Of a stretch of DNA of 19,674 bases, positions 1-9,670 are shown piece by piece. The notes under the pieces were generated by a model. It saw nothing but the letters and a program-made list of their open reading frames with translations. It was not told the DNA's origin and searched no databases. Source of the stretch: Paenibacillus sp. UBA6285. GTDB taxonomy: Bacteria > Bacillota > Bacilli > Paenibacillales > Paenibacillaceae. The number at the start of each line of letters is the position of its first letter. Positions within the stretch are counted from its first letter, which is position 1. The position numbers and the translations under genes were made by a program. The DNA is taken from assembly GCA_002438345.1 (NCBI GenBank), contig DJUJ01000003.1:453-20126 (forward strand). Direction: 5' to 3'.

Positions 1-2
1 TC

Positions 3-1931
3 TTCAAGCGTGCGGCAAGTTATGATATGTTCGGGCCCGACTATTGGAAACGTTCGATCCTGTCTGACCGGTCGATCGAAATCTTGGAACCGTCTTCAAT
101 GCACACCTTTCAGTCTGTCAAAAAAGTTGTTCCGGTGATCGTCAGCAGTATGGTGAGAGGCTATAATGCGGTTTTGGTGGCCAATATCTCAGAGGACGTT
201 CTGCAAAAAAAACTGAAAGGCTATGCGCCGTATCCCTCTACACAATTTGTTGCCTTGGACGGATACGGCCGGGCTGTGCTTGGTCCGGAAGACAAGGAAG
301 GCCGTGAGGCAGCCTTGATCAGTAAATTGACGGAAGCGTTTCCGTCCGACGATCCGTCCAGTACGGAATTATTCCTTGGAGAAACGCCCTACATTGTTTC
401 CTACGTCCAATCGAATCTGTACGGATGGAAGCTGTATTCCTTGACGCCGGTCAATGAATTCAACCGTCAAGCAAGCGGCATTTTACGCATGATCGTAGTG
501 ATTTGTCTTGTGTTGGTCGTCATCGGGCTGTTGTTCTCTTTCATCTTTGCCTTTAAGCTTTATACGCCAATTCAGCGGATCAAGGATGCGCTCACAGATC
601 AGAGTGAAACGATGGACGATCCGGAGCAGGCCGACAATGATTTTGACGAAATCGGCATCGGTATCCGCAAACTGATCCGTCATAACCTGAAATTCGAGCG
701 GCAGTTAAAAAGCGTGCGGCAGGAATATATGGATCAGGCGCTGCTTCATTTGTTCCATGATCGCGAGCTTCCGAACGATATTGATCTTCATCAGATGTTT
801 CGTGAACGGCTTGGTTTTACAGGGGATCGGTATCGCTGCTGTAGCATTCACTTTCAGTTCAAAGACGCCTTTTACGAACAAATCCCGGACGAAGACCGTA
901 TTATTGTATGGAGTAAACTTAAGAAGCTGATATGGAGCTTCTTGAGTGAACACTTCCGTCTGTACGTGCTGGAATGCACACGTCATCTGTACGCCTGTGT
1001 GATCGAACCGAATGACGACCATAATGATGAAGCCGGGTTGCGCAATGCGTTGGACAGCTTCATGCAAACGTTTCAGTTCGACCTTCAATACTGCATCGTT
1101 CACGTAGGAATCGGGCAAGTTCATGAGGGTATGAAAGGAATCGCCGAATCGTATAAGGAAGCCATCTTGGCCCTGCAGTACGCCGACAGCACACGGGATT
1201 GCGAGATTATACCTTATGAACGTCTCGATATTCGCCCGAGTGTCATGTATACGTTTACAGACGAGATCAAGCTGTTGAACATGCTGAAGGCTGGAGAACC
1301 TTCCTTAAGGGAGAAGATCGCTCAGCTAATCATTCATCACGAGACCCGAAGCGCCTCGCCCCATGCTCTGGGCATGTGGATTGCGGAGGTGTACCGAACA
1401 GGTTTGAGATTTATTCTAGAACAGGGATTGGAACGCGACCGTCTTGTGACCAGAGAGCTCCATAAGCTGCTAAGTGATTCCAACGGATGGCCCGTGGAGC
1501 TTGAGCTGAAGAAAGAAGCGGTGCTTGATTTCTATGATCGTCTCGCAGTCGAGCTGCATTCCCGTCAACAAGCCAACAAAACGAATACACTGATTTCTGC
1601 AATTACGGAAATGATCGAAACGGAATACGACCGTGAGCTTTATCTGGAGAGTATCTCAGACCGGCTGGGAGTATCCCCAAAATATGTATCGCGGATATTC
1701 AAAGAGAAGACAGGGATGAACATCACGCAATACGTGAATATGGTACGTGTCAATCGGGCGAAGCAGCTTTTGTCTGAAACGGATTTGGCTATCAGTGAGA
1801 TCGCCGACAAGGTCGGCATCTACAGCAGGACAACGTTTTTGCGTATTTTCAAGAAAACAGAAGGTGTCACGCCGCAAAGCTATCGCAACACAGATGAACA
1901 CAAAAGCGTCTCGCAGTCACCCTTAATATGA
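3..1931 (+). CDS. Membrane-anchored AraC-family transcriptional regulator (5' partial)
   Basis: The reading frame is open to the left edge of the window. The first ATG (27) is internal, since the codons before it (F K R A A S Y D) match the same region of the paralogue at 5104-6905. Counting from that ATG, residues 1-150 are the extracellular Cache-like sensor half, about 152-177 are a hydrophobic membrane helix followed by a YTPI motif typical of this family, and about 525-620 are an AraC-type double HTH (SISDRLGVSPKYVSRIFKEK, then EIADKVGIYSRTTFLRIFKK). The middle is the GGDEF-like/regulatory region usual in YesN-type regulators. Such proteins sense an outside ligand and activate nearby sugar genes; here the next genes are a nucleoside-hydrolase-family enzyme and an S74 beta-helix protein, whose start lies 14 bases after this stop. 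The N-terminal helix and promoter lie outside the window. Family assignment is firm; the ligand is unknown. Confidence 0.93.
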   Translation, partial: FKRAASYDMFGPDYWKRSILSDRSIEILEPSSMHTFQSVKKVVPVIVSSMVRGYNAVLVANISEDVLQKKLKGYAPYPSTQFVALDGYGRAVLGPEDKEGREAALISKLTEAFPSDDPSSTELFLGETPYIVSYVQSNLYGWKLYSLTPVNEFNRQASGILRMIVVICLVLVVIGLLFSFIFAFKLYTPIQRIKDALTDQSETMDDPEQADNDFDEIGIGIRKLIRHNLKFERQLKSVRQEYMDQALLHLFHDRELPNDIDLHQMFRERLGFTGDRYRCCSIHFQFKDAFYEQIPDEDRIIVWSKLKKLIWSFLSEHFRLYVLECTRHLYACVIEPNDDHNDEAGLRNALDSFMQTFQFDLQYCIVHVGIGQVHEGMKGIAESYKEAILALQYADSTRDCEIIPYERLDIRPSVMYTFTDEIKLLNMLKAGEPSLREKIAQLIIHHETRSASPHALGMWIAEVYRTGLRFILEQGLERDRLVTRELHKLLSDSNGWPVELELKKEAVLDFYDRLAVELHSRQQANKTNTLISAITEMIETEYDRELYLESISDRLGVSPKYVSRIFKEKTGMNITQYVNMVRVNRAKQLLSETDLAISEIADKVGIYSRTTFLRIFKKTEGVTPQSYRNTDEHKSVSQSPLI

Positions 1932-1945
1932 GATGGAGGATTAAA

Positions 1946-2875
1946 ATGAATCTGCCCGCACTGCATACAGACTTTATTTTAAATCGGTTAAGTCCACCGA
2001 CCGGCAAGGTCCGGATGGTGCTGGATACTGATACTTACAATGAAATTGATGACCAATTTGCTATTGTACATGCTTTGACTTCTCCGGAACGGCTTCAGGT
2101 AGAGGCGATATACGCCGCCCCCTTTTATAATTCGAATTCTGACAGTCCCGGGGACGGGATGGAGAAGAGCTATCAGGAAATAGGGAAGATACTTAGTCTG
2201 CTGGGCCTGTCGCCCGAAGGCTATGCTTTTAAAGGCTCCAACCGGTACTTGCCTGATGCCACCACACCGGTTCCAAGTGAAGCTGTTTCCGATCTGATCG
2301 AGCGAGCATTGGCTTCTTCGGATGATGACCCGCTATACGTGGTTGCTATAGGAGCAATTACGAATGTAGCATCGGCCATTCTGCTCGAGCCCAGCATTCG
2401 GAATAAGATTGTCGTTGTGTGGCTAGGCGGTCACGCTCTTCACTGGCCTAACTGTGATGAATTCAACCTGCGCCAGGATGTACATGCCGCCCGTGTCGTA
2501 TTTGATAGCGGCGTGCCGTTAGTGTTGATTCCTTGTCATGGAGTGGCCTCGCACTTGTTAACCACCTTGTCTGAAACGGAGAAATTTCTGAGGCATCAAG
2601 GCCCTGTCGGGGATTATTTGGTGGAAACATTTGAGCATTGCCGCAAAGACCATTTCGCCTATTCACGTGTCATTTGGGATATGTCCGCAGTCGCTTGGCT
2701 TTTGGAACCAAATTGGGTTCCGACAAGTCTCGTGCATAGCCCGATTATTACGAATTCCGACATGTGCCGGTGGAGCTTTGATTCGAAGCGTCATTTTATT
2801 CGATGCGCGAATAGCGTGAACCGCGACCGCATCTTTGGAGATTTATACCGGAAGGTTCAAGCCTTGAACAAGTAA
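1946..2875 (+). CDS. Nucleoside hydrolase family protein (IUNH fold)
   Basis: This is a 309-residue enzyme of the inosine-uridine nucleoside hydrolase fold, which cleaves N-ribosidic bonds of nucleosides using a bound calcium ion. The metal site is visible near the N terminus: D27-T-D29 and, six residues on, D35-D36 (DTDTYNEIDDQFAI). This is the subclass with two extra residues compared with the classic DTDPGxDD motif. The central EFNLRQD segment and the WDMSAVAWLL segment near D245 fit the other conserved ligand positions, although the classic histidine before that last aspartate is a tryptophan, so specificity may differ. The start is placed at 1946 because GGAGG lies 7 bases before it; an upstream in-frame ATG at 1928 overlaps the previous stop and has no ribosome site. 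No signal peptide is seen, so it is cytoplasmic. It probably shares a transcript with the regulator before it and the S74 protein after it. True substrate is not shown by the sequence. Confidence 0.88.
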   Translation: MNLPALHTDFILNRLSPPTGKVRMVLDTDTYNEIDDQFAIVHALTSPERLQVEAIYAAPFYNSNSDSPGDGMEKSYQEIGKILSLLGLSPEGYAFKGSNRYLPDATTPVPSEAVSDLIERALASSDDDPLYVVAIGAITNVASAILLEPSIRNKIVVVWLGGHALHWPNCDEFNLRQDVHAARVVFDSGVPLVLIPCHGVASHLLTTLSETEKFLRHQGPVGDYLVETFEHCRKDHFAYSRVIWDMSAVAWLLEPNWVPTSLVHSPIITNSDMCRWSFDSKRHFIRCANSVNRDRIFGDLYRKVQALNK

Positions 2876-2907
2876 CGATAACTAAAACCGAACGGAGGAA
2901 CGTATCC

Positions 2908-5103
2908 ATGGACGATAATAAGGATAAGAACGAACAAGTCGAATCATTCGAAAGCAATCTGGGTGTCGTTAGCGGTGACGATAACAGTACAGCAGCACCT
3001 ATGGCTAGACGGACGTTTTTGGCCGGATTAGGGATGGCTAGCGCCGCACTGGCAGCCGGTGGGCTACTCGGAAATTCATTGCAAACGGCCTATGCGAAAG
3101 AAAATTCCGTGACCGACTCGGTGTACGGGCAGTCTTTCCGTCCCGATCACCCGGATCATCCTTTAAGAAGAGCGGATTGGATTAACGTTCGGGAATTCGG
3201 GGCAAAGGGTGACGGTACGGCAGACGATACGTCGGCCATCCAGGCGGCATTGAATTCCGCTAATGGAAGGAATGTCATTTTCCCGACCGGGACGTATAGA
3301 GTTACTTCCACCTTGTTGGTCCCATTGATCCGGCTGGTCGGAGAGGGCAGCGGGCGAACCACCGTCGTGTTCGATCAGATGGCCGGTTTGGACGGTTTCG
3401 TCTTTCAAGCGGAGACGAACGTTGGACGGGAAGGCGGAGTTGAGCATATGACCCTGATGAGTAAAGGGGCACATGGACGACACGCGATTTCCACCCCGAC
3501 CGACTCCTCGCTTTACTTCACGTATCGAACAAGGTATTTCTTTAGAGGTCTGGAGTTTCGCGGAAATATTCTGCAGTCGATCTCATCCGGTTTTGTTTAC
3601 GATTACGGCTGGGAAACATGCATTCGGATGGGCGACTGCTGGGGAGCGTATATCGAGGAGATCGACGCAATCGGCATATACAAGACGAGTCTCGATCCTG
3701 AAACGCAGCCCGACCATACGTTCCTGAAAATGTCCGCAGCGGGCGGAATGCTTTCTGTTAGGGTGAGCGGAGTAACTACACATGGGGTCAAAAGAGGGAT
3801 CGAGATCGGGGATCGTGTGTTCTTCTTTATCTCGCATGTAGATATCGCGCATTCCTACGAAGGCCTCGTATCGACCGGCACTACAGTTTTTTCGGAAGGG
3901 CGAATTCACGACAGCCTCTTCAATTCCCAGCGAGTTTGCCTACACTTAAACAACCGGTCCTGGACGTCGATCCATAATGTAGCGGTCGGACGTCATAAGT
4001 CCGGCTACGATCACGGTGGAGAATGGTACGGATTTAAGCTCGAGCAAGTGAACAAATCCTGGATTAGCAACATTCGTGTGCAGGCGGATACGAGCATTAC
4101 GAAATTTTCAGGTACGGCCTACGGCTTCCATTTCAAGAACTGCGGGGCATTAAAATGCGACGGATTGACTCCTGGGCTTGGGCTGGATTACGCCATTTAT
4201 CTCGACAATTGTCCACAGAACGTATATGACGGGATCAATTTCCAAGGTGTCTCCGGCGTTGGCTTCAGCTTTCAGAACATTACGAGAGATTGCGTGATCG
4301 GTACGCATGTGTTCTCCAACGGCTGGACGAAGTATGAATATGGGGCAGTCGACAAAAGCCGTATTTCAATTGTTCAGAAAGATTTGCAGTTGGAAAGCAA
4401 GCTGCCTTATCTGGTGATGCGGGAGACTGACGGGGCGGCGGATCAGAAAAATTGGAAATGGACGATAAACAACGGGGTGTTGAACCGGCAAATCCAAAAC
4501 GATTCGGAAGGAGAGACGGTCAATTATGAGCTAGTTACTCGTTTAGGAACTACGGTTACTCAAATGGAATGGCGCGCCAACTCCTTCTACTTGAATGGCG
4601 CGATGGTACAAACGAAGCAGCTCAATCCGATAAATGACAATGAATATACGCTAGGTTCGATGTCAAACCGTTGGCAATCCATTTATGCTGGCTCTCCTAC
4701 GATTGTCACATCCGACGTCAGGGATAAGGAGAACATCCACGACAGTGACTTAGGTTTGTCTTTTATCAATGCTTTGCGTCCGGTATCCTATAAATTTAAA
4801 GACTATGATGCAGAGATTACCGAAATGACTGACGGGGCTGACGGAGAACAGACAGCTGTCCAACGGACAATCCAGCATAAATTCAACCGGCCGCATTACG
4901 GCTTGATCTCACAAGAAGTGAAAGAGGTGCTGATGTCGTTAGGAATCGGCGATTTCGCCGGTTGGACTGAAGATCAGGCGACGAAGAAGCAGGGTCTGCG
5001 GTATGAAGAGTTTGTCGCTCCGTTGATTAAGGCGGTTCAAGAATTATCGAGCAAGGTGATTGCGTTGGATCAGGAATTAAGCGCTGTTAAAAGCAGAGGG
5101 TAA
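2908..5103 (+). CDS. Tat-exported pectate-lyase-3 beta-helix protein with C-terminal peptidase S74 chaperone domain
   Basis: This is a 731-residue, probably trimeric beta-helix protein. Domains in order: a 33-residue polar N-terminal extension; a twin-arginine signal (R34-R35-T-F-L, then an Ala/Gly/Leu-rich stretch and AYA, with cleavage predicted after A63); a pectate-lyase-3 start at about residue 92 (NVREFGAKGDGTADDTSAIQ) followed by a long right-handed helix region to about 500; a phage-tail-like linker; and an intramolecular chaperone of the S74 type from about 601. S602-D-V-R-D-K607 matches the autocleavage Ser/Lys spacing of endosialidase-type tailspikes. The last 25 residues form a coiled coil (AVQELSSKVIALDQELSAV). 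The family role is to trimerise a polysaccharide-active beta-helix and then cut itself off; acting here as a secreted glycan lyase or hydrolase is inference. A strong ACGGAGGAACG ribosome site supports the start, 32 bases after the nucleoside hydrolase. No terminator follows; a pseudogene begins at the next codon. Confidence 0.88.
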   Translation: MDDNKDKNEQVESFESNLGVVSGDDNSTAAPMARRTFLAGLGMASAALAAGGLLGNSLQTAYAKENSVTDSVYGQSFRPDHPDHPLRRADWINVREFGAKGDGTADDTSAIQAALNSANGRNVIFPTGTYRVTSTLLVPLIRLVGEGSGRTTVVFDQMAGLDGFVFQAETNVGREGGVEHMTLMSKGAHGRHAISTPTDSSLYFTYRTRYFFRGLEFRGNILQSISSGFVYDYGWETCIRMGDCWGAYIEEIDAIGIYKTSLDPETQPDHTFLKMSAAGGMLSVRVSGVTTHGVKRGIEIGDRVFFFISHVDIAHSYEGLVSTGTTVFSEGRIHDSLFNSQRVCLHLNNRSWTSIHNVAVGRHKSGYDHGGEWYGFKLEQVNKSWISNIRVQADTSITKFSGTAYGFHFKNCGALKCDGLTPGLGLDYAIYLDNCPQNVYDGINFQGVSGVGFSFQNITRDCVIGTHVFSNGWTKYEYGAVDKSRISIVQKDLQLESKLPYLVMRETDGAADQKNWKWTINNGVLNRQIQNDSEGETVNYELVTRLGTTVTQMEWRANSFYLNGAMVQTKQLNPINDNEYTLGSMSNRWQSIYAGSPTIVTSDVRDKENIHDSDLGLSFINALRPVSYKFKDYDAEITEMTDGADGEQTAVQRTIQHKFNRPHYGLISQEVKEVLMSLGIGDFAGWTEDQATKKQGLRYEEFVAPLIKAVQELSSKVIALDQELSAVKSRG

Positions 5104-6905
5104 CTGGTAGCGCAAGCAGCCTGTGGGAACATACAGAACGCCGCTTGGGAGGAACTGCTGAGCAATCCAGATTATGATGCTCTGTCGCTCGCTCAGTCCG
5201 AGCTGCTGACTCTGGCGAAGTTTTATCATTATAAAGATTATGATCCGGCCTATTGGAACAGTAAGTTATTATCATACAAATATGTGGAAATTATTAAACC
5301 AACCAAGGTCCAGACGGCGTTCGGTGAACGTGAGATGCTCACTTTTGTATTGACAGGGCGAATGACTAATAGTCACGGTGTGTTTGTCGCTACTGTCCCA
5401 ATCGAGAAGATTATTGATTCGATGAAGATTGTGCTAGCATCGGGCAACTCGAAAGCGGTTGTAACGGATGGCGATGACAAGTTATTGCTGTATCCGATTC
5501 AATGTTTATGAATGAGGATGCGATCTCGCAGATCGAGAAAGCGGTGCCAACTCTAAATGGTCAAGCTGTAATTAAGCTTAATAACGGTCATTCCTATATG
5601 GCTACAAAAGTGAATACAGAAACGTATAATTGGACGTATTATGTCGTGAAGCCAGTGGAGGAATTGAATTCACAGGCATCGAATATCCTGACGATGATCA
5701 TTGTCATTTGTGTATTGTTAATCGTTGTTGGTTGTTTATTTTCATTTATTTATACGTTTAAAATTTATAATCCGATTGTGAAGATTGGCCAAATATTGAC
5801 GGACAAGCAGCACGGAATTAATTTGGATAACGAGCCGTTTCATACGATGAACGACTTTAATCAGATCGGTGCTGGTGTACATCAGCTCATTCATTATCAT
5901 CATCGTTATGAGCATGAATTGGAGAAGCTTACGTATGACTATTTAAATTATTCGTTGCTGACTGTAATGAGGAATGATGAACGAAGTCTGCATGCTGAAG
6001 AAGAACTGTTGAAGGTTATGAGCAGCAAGCTTGATTTCAATAAGGATGCGTACCGCTGCTGTGCGATTGCATTTAGCTTTACTAATAAGTTCTATGAGGA
6101 AATTCAAGATATAGATCGTATTTTAATTCAAAGTAAAATAAAAGTTTTAATAACGGGGTTTTTGGAGCGGACGTCAAATGTGTATGTCATTGAACGCGAT
6201 AAGTTTCTGTATCTGTGCATAAGTAATGTAGAATCGCAGGCTGATCAAGATCCGTTCAATCAAGGTTTAAACTTGTTAATCCAGACCTTCTCCAACGATC
6301 GTCAATATTGCAATATTCAAGTTGGTGTTGGAGAAACCTATGCTGGGCTTGATGGAATTAGACACTCTTACAGCAATGCATTATCAGCACTGCAAAGTAT
6401 CCCGAAGGAAGAAACGTTCACAGTGGTCTACGCGGATACGCTGCAAGTGAAGCATAACTATCAATTTTCCAAAACGGATGAGAGTAAATTGTTGAATATA
6501 TTGAAGATAGGGAAGAAGGATGATTTAGTTAGTTTTCTGGAAGAGCTATTTAGAAGAAACGAGAATATATCCTTTAATCTTCGCAACACGCTGGTCGGGG
6601 AGATTTATGAGGTTGGTAAGCGCTACGCATTTGAAAGTGAGATTGAGATCGGTCAATTCCTGACGGAACAACAGCAGCATGATCTCAAACGTCAATGTGA
6701 GCTGCCTTCAGAGCTTGAGGCTCGCTTACAGCTGCTAACCTATTTCTTATACGGGCTTGTTGAATATATTAACGAGATTAAGCAGCAATTGAATAAATCG
6801 GATGTACTTGCATTGATGATTAAACAGTATGTCGAGGAGCATTATTGTCAGGATCTATCACTAATATATTCCGTTAAATTAACGTTGAACTTTGTATATG
6901 CGTGA
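5104..6905 (+). pseudogene. Decayed AraC/YesN-type membrane regulator (paralogue of the gene at 3-1931)
   Basis: This is one gene in two frames. From 5104 (the codon right after the previous stop) to 5511 the frame reads through a Cache-like half (KFYHYKDYDPAYW, like FKRAASYDMFGPDYW in the first gene). Near 5500 the frame changes; restoring one base in ccgattc gives Y-P-D-S-M-F-M-N-E-D and rejoins the frame 5502-6905. That part holds a membrane helix (about 5695-5760), the NPIVKI motif and the middle region shared with gene 1 (YRCCAIAFSF versus YRCCSIHFQF; GVGETYAGLDGI versus GIGQVHEGMKGI). It ends in TGA at 6903, just inside the first HTH. After that stop the same frame still shows YIFD and RYIHTI, faintly like the lost HTH, up to TAA at 6954. 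The start, first membrane helix and almost all DNA-binding residues are missing, so it cannot be a working regulator. It probably once controlled the aldolase and kinase genes that follow. Confidence 0.88.
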
Positions 6906-6985
6906 TACATATTTGACAGATACATTCATACTATCAGCAATCGTTTCCAAGCTTAACTCGAAGTACTTCGATGGAGGTTAAACCT

Positions 6986-7909
6986 ATGCATAAACAAATG
7001 ATAGATGGCGTCTGGCCAACGATGATTACCCCGTTCACTCCTTTGGATGAGGTGGATTATGAGGCGTTAGGCAAATTAGTCGAATGGTATATTGAGCAAG
7101 GTGTAAATGGTCTTTTTGCGGTATGTCAATCTAGCGAGATGTTCAACCTCTCCTGCGATGAGCGTGTTAAGATAGCTTCTTTCGTGAAAGAGAAGGCGGC
7201 ATGCCGAGTGCCGGTTATCGCTTCGGGCCATATATCAGATGGATTTGAGGATCAAGTGGAAGAATTAAACCGAATAGCGAGTACAGGGATTGATGCACTT
7301 GTATTGATTACGAATCGATTAGCAACCGAAGAGGAATCGGACGAAGTATTTAGGCATAATCTTGAGAAGCTGTTGCAACAGATTCCAGAGGATATTATGC
7401 TCGGTTTCTATGAGTGTCCGTATCCATACAAACGAATCTTATCACCGGAATTGCTGCAATGGTGCGCACAAACAGGAAGATTTTATTTTCTAAAAGATAC
7501 GAGCTGTGATACAAGCAATATTGAGCGCAAGCTTGAGGCCATTCAAGGAACGCAGTTGAAAATTTTCAATGCGAACTCAGCTACATTACTCGATACATTA
7601 CGTTTGGGTGTGTCTGGCTATAGTGGAATAATGGCTAATTTTCATCCGAAATTGTACATATGGCTTGTACAAAACTGGAACAGTCAGCCTGATCAAGCAG
7701 AACAGCTTATTAACTTACTAAGTATGATGTCGTTAATCGAGAAGCAATTGTATCCTGTGAATGCCAAATATTATTTGATGCTAGAAGGAATACTCGATCA
7801 TATGAATTGCCGGACGAAAAATCATCAGGATTTCACTTCTGCGAATGCTCTTGAGATTGAGCAATTACGACAGTTATCCAAGCAATTAGCAAAGCAATAT
7901 GTGGTTTAA
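6986..7909 (+). CDS. DapA/NanA-family class I aldolase or dehydratase
   Basis: This is a 307-residue TIM-barrel enzyme of the dihydrodipicolinate synthase / N-acetylneuraminate lyase superfamily, which forms a Schiff base between a lysine and a 2-keto acid. The active-site lysine is K170 in FLKDTSCD and the catalytic tyrosine is Y142 in GFYECPYP; length is normal. The usual GTTGE loop is CQSSEM here, and the YNxP motif is YECP, so it is not a canonical DapA and probably acts on a sugar-derived keto acid. I chose the ATG at 6986 because ATGGAGG lies about 10 bases before it; the upstream in-frame ATG (6971) is part of that ribosome site. It is followed by an FGGY kinase with no gap, so the two are surely co-transcribed. 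Adjacent genes do not settle whether the product is a sialic acid, a deoxy-keto-sugar acid or something else. Confidence 0.87.
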   Translation: MHKQMIDGVWPTMITPFTPLDEVDYEALGKLVEWYIEQGVNGLFAVCQSSEMFNLSCDERVKIASFVKEKAACRVPVIASGHISDGFEDQVEELNRIASTGIDALVLITNRLATEEESDEVFRHNLEKLLQQIPEDIMLGFYECPYPYKRILSPELLQWCAQTGRFYFLKDTSCDTSNIERKLEAIQGTQLKIFNANSATLLDTLRLGVSGYSGIMANFHPKLYIWLVQNWNSQPDQAEQLINLLSMMSLIEKQLYPVNAKYYLMLEGILDHMNCRTKNHQDFTSANALEIEQLRQLSKQLAKQYVV

Positions 7910-7910
7910 G

Positions 7911-9644
7911 ATGGAGAAACGCTATGCGATTGGAATCGATTACGGAACAGAATCGGGACGTGTTATTGTTGTCGATGTCCATAATGGACAAGAGCTTGCA
8001 CATCATGTAACGGCTTATACACATGGGGTAATCGATGAAAGATTGCCACTTGGAGACGTTAAGCTAGAACCAGAGTGGGCATTGCAGCATCCAGATGATT
8101 ATCTTGAAGTATTGCAAATCTCTGTACCTGCAGCCGTTCATCTAGCAGGGGTTGATCCGGCGGCAGTGATCGGTATTGGGATTAGCTTTACCTCGTGCAC
8201 AGTACTGGCAGTGGATGAACAGTTCACACCGCTATGTCTTTTAGAACCCTATCATTATGAGCCGCATGCTTATGTCAAGCTTTGGAAGCATCATGCTGCA
8301 CAGCGGGAAGCGGATCAGATCAATGCACTTGCTGAAAAACGTAATGAACCGTTTTTGAAGCGTTACGGTGGTAAAGTTTCATCCGAATGGATGACGGCGA
8401 AGGCTTTGCAGGTGCTGCATGAAGCGCCGCATATTTATGAAGCGGCAGCGTATTTCATAGAAGCGGCAGATTGGGTTACGTACAAGCTAACGGGTGAAGG
8501 TAAACGGAATAGTGGAAGTGCAGGTTATAAGGCGCTGTGGAATAAGCATGATGGATACCCTTCATCCGATTTTCATGCGGAGCTTGATCATCGCTTTGCG
8601 CATTTTGTATCGACGAAGCTTCGCGGCGAGGTAGTTGCACTAGGTTCACAGGCAGGTGTGCTAACGAGTGAAGCTGCTGCCATGATGAGGCTTTTACCTG
8701 AAACAGCGGTTGCTCCTGGCATAATCGATGCACACGCGGCACTTCTAGGTGTCGGAGCTGTCTATTCAGGACAAATGGTCATGTCGATGGGGACCTCGCT
8801 CTGTCATCTGCTATTAAGTGAGAAAGAAGTGCACGTTGAAGGGATTTGTGGAGTTGTTGGGGATGGCATTGTTCCAGGCTTGTACGCGTACGAAGCGGGG
8901 CAAGCGGCTGTCGGTGATATATTCGCATGGTTCGTGGAACGTGCATTACCAGCCTATGTGGAACAAGAAGCGGAACGTGAAGGGATAACTATACATGAGT
9001 GGCTAGAAAAACGAGCGGCGCGATTCCAAGTTGGACAAAGTGGGTTGCTTGCACTTGACTGGTGGAACGGTAATCGCTCTATACTCGACAATGCGAGTTT
9101 AAGCGGCATGATTATTGGACTTACCCTGCAATCTAAGCCAGAAGAAATATACCGCGCACTTCTAGAAGCGACAGCTTTTGGTACTCGTAAAGTAATCGAA
9201 ACCTTCAGACGATCCGGCGTTGAAGTGAAGGAGATTATCGCCACGGGAGGAATGCCGTTTAAAAATAAATTGCTAATGCAAATCTATGCTGATGTGTTAA
9301 ATCAGGAGATTAAAATTGCCGCATCTTCACAAGCTGCTGGCATCGGTGCCGCTATATTCGGTGCAGTAGCCGCTGATTCAGCGCGTGGGGGATATGACAA
9401 TGTGGCTGAAGCGGCTTCGTATATGACACAGGATTGTACCGATATTTATATTCCGAATCCGACGAATACAGCGGTATATGATGCGCTATATAACGAATAT
9501 TGCCACCTTCATGATCTATTCGGGCGCGGCGGTAATGAAGTGATGTTGCGATTAAGAGAGATTAAACGGAGTCAGGAGCAGGAGCTATTATCCAGGTCAT
9601 CTATGTCCTATGATTCCGATGCCGCTGGTTACTTGACCCTTTGA
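7911..9644 (+). CDS. FGGY-family carbohydrate kinase, ribulokinase (AraB)-like
   Basis: This is a 577-residue ATP-dependent sugar kinase close in size to AraB (about 560). The N-terminal actin-like fold opens with [19 protein letters not shown], the AraB-type phosphate-1 loop. The second half has the [11 protein letters not shown] and [11 protein letters not shown] segments and the FGGY C-terminal signature ([20 protein letters not shown]). The start at 7911 sits one base after the stop of the aldolase gene; an in-frame ATG at 7899 overlapping that gene is possible. Neither has a clear ribosome site, which suggests translational coupling. No araA, araD or other isomerase or epimerase gene lies nearby, so despite the AraB likeness the substrate may be another ketose or pentulose, such as a product handled together with the aldolase. 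No terminator is seen after the stop; the degraded region starts at once. Confidence 0.88.
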   Translation: MEKRYAIGIDYGTESGRVIVVDVHNGQELAHHVTAYTHGVIDERLPLGDVKLEPEWALQHPDDYLEVLQISVPAAVHLAGVDPAAVIGIGISFTSCTVLAVDEQFTPLCLLEPYHYEPHAYVKLWKHHAAQREADQINALAEKRNEPFLKRYGGKVSSEWMTAKALQVLHEAPHIYEAAAYFIEAADWVTYKLTGEGKRNSGSAGYKALWNKHDGYPSSDFHAELDHRFAHFVSTKLRGEVVALGSQAGVLTSEAAAMMRLLPETAVAPGIIDAHAALLGVGAVYSGQMVMSMGTSLCHLLLSEKEVHVEGICGVVGDGIVPGLYAYEAGQAAVGDIFAWFVERALPAYVEQEAEREGITIHEWLEKRAARFQVGQSGLLALDWWNGNRSILDNASLSGMIIGLTLQSKPEEIYRALLEATAFGTRKVIETFRRSGVEVKEIIATGGMPFKNKLLMQIYADVLNQEIKIAASSQAAGIGAAIFGAVAADSARGGYDNVAEAASYMTQDCTDIYIPNPTNTAVYDALYNEYCHLHDLFGRGGNEVMLRLREIKRSQEQELLSRSSMSYDSDAAGYLTL

Positions 9645-9670
9645 ACTAATCGTACTTAGTCTCAAATGTA

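Noticed and set aside
705..1124. 139-codon reverse frame inside the first regulator
   Set aside because: It is a shadow of a clear coding frame with a full family match on the forward strand.
3163..3909. Overlapping reverse frames inside the S74 gene
   Set aside because: No ribosome sites or recognisable motifs; antisense to a strongly supported gene.
5502..6905. The long open frame as a separate intact regulator gene
   Set aside because: It begins in the middle of the Cache-like half, has no ribosome site and lacks the HTH. The upstream frame 5104-5511 supplies its missing N-terminal part, so both are one broken gene.
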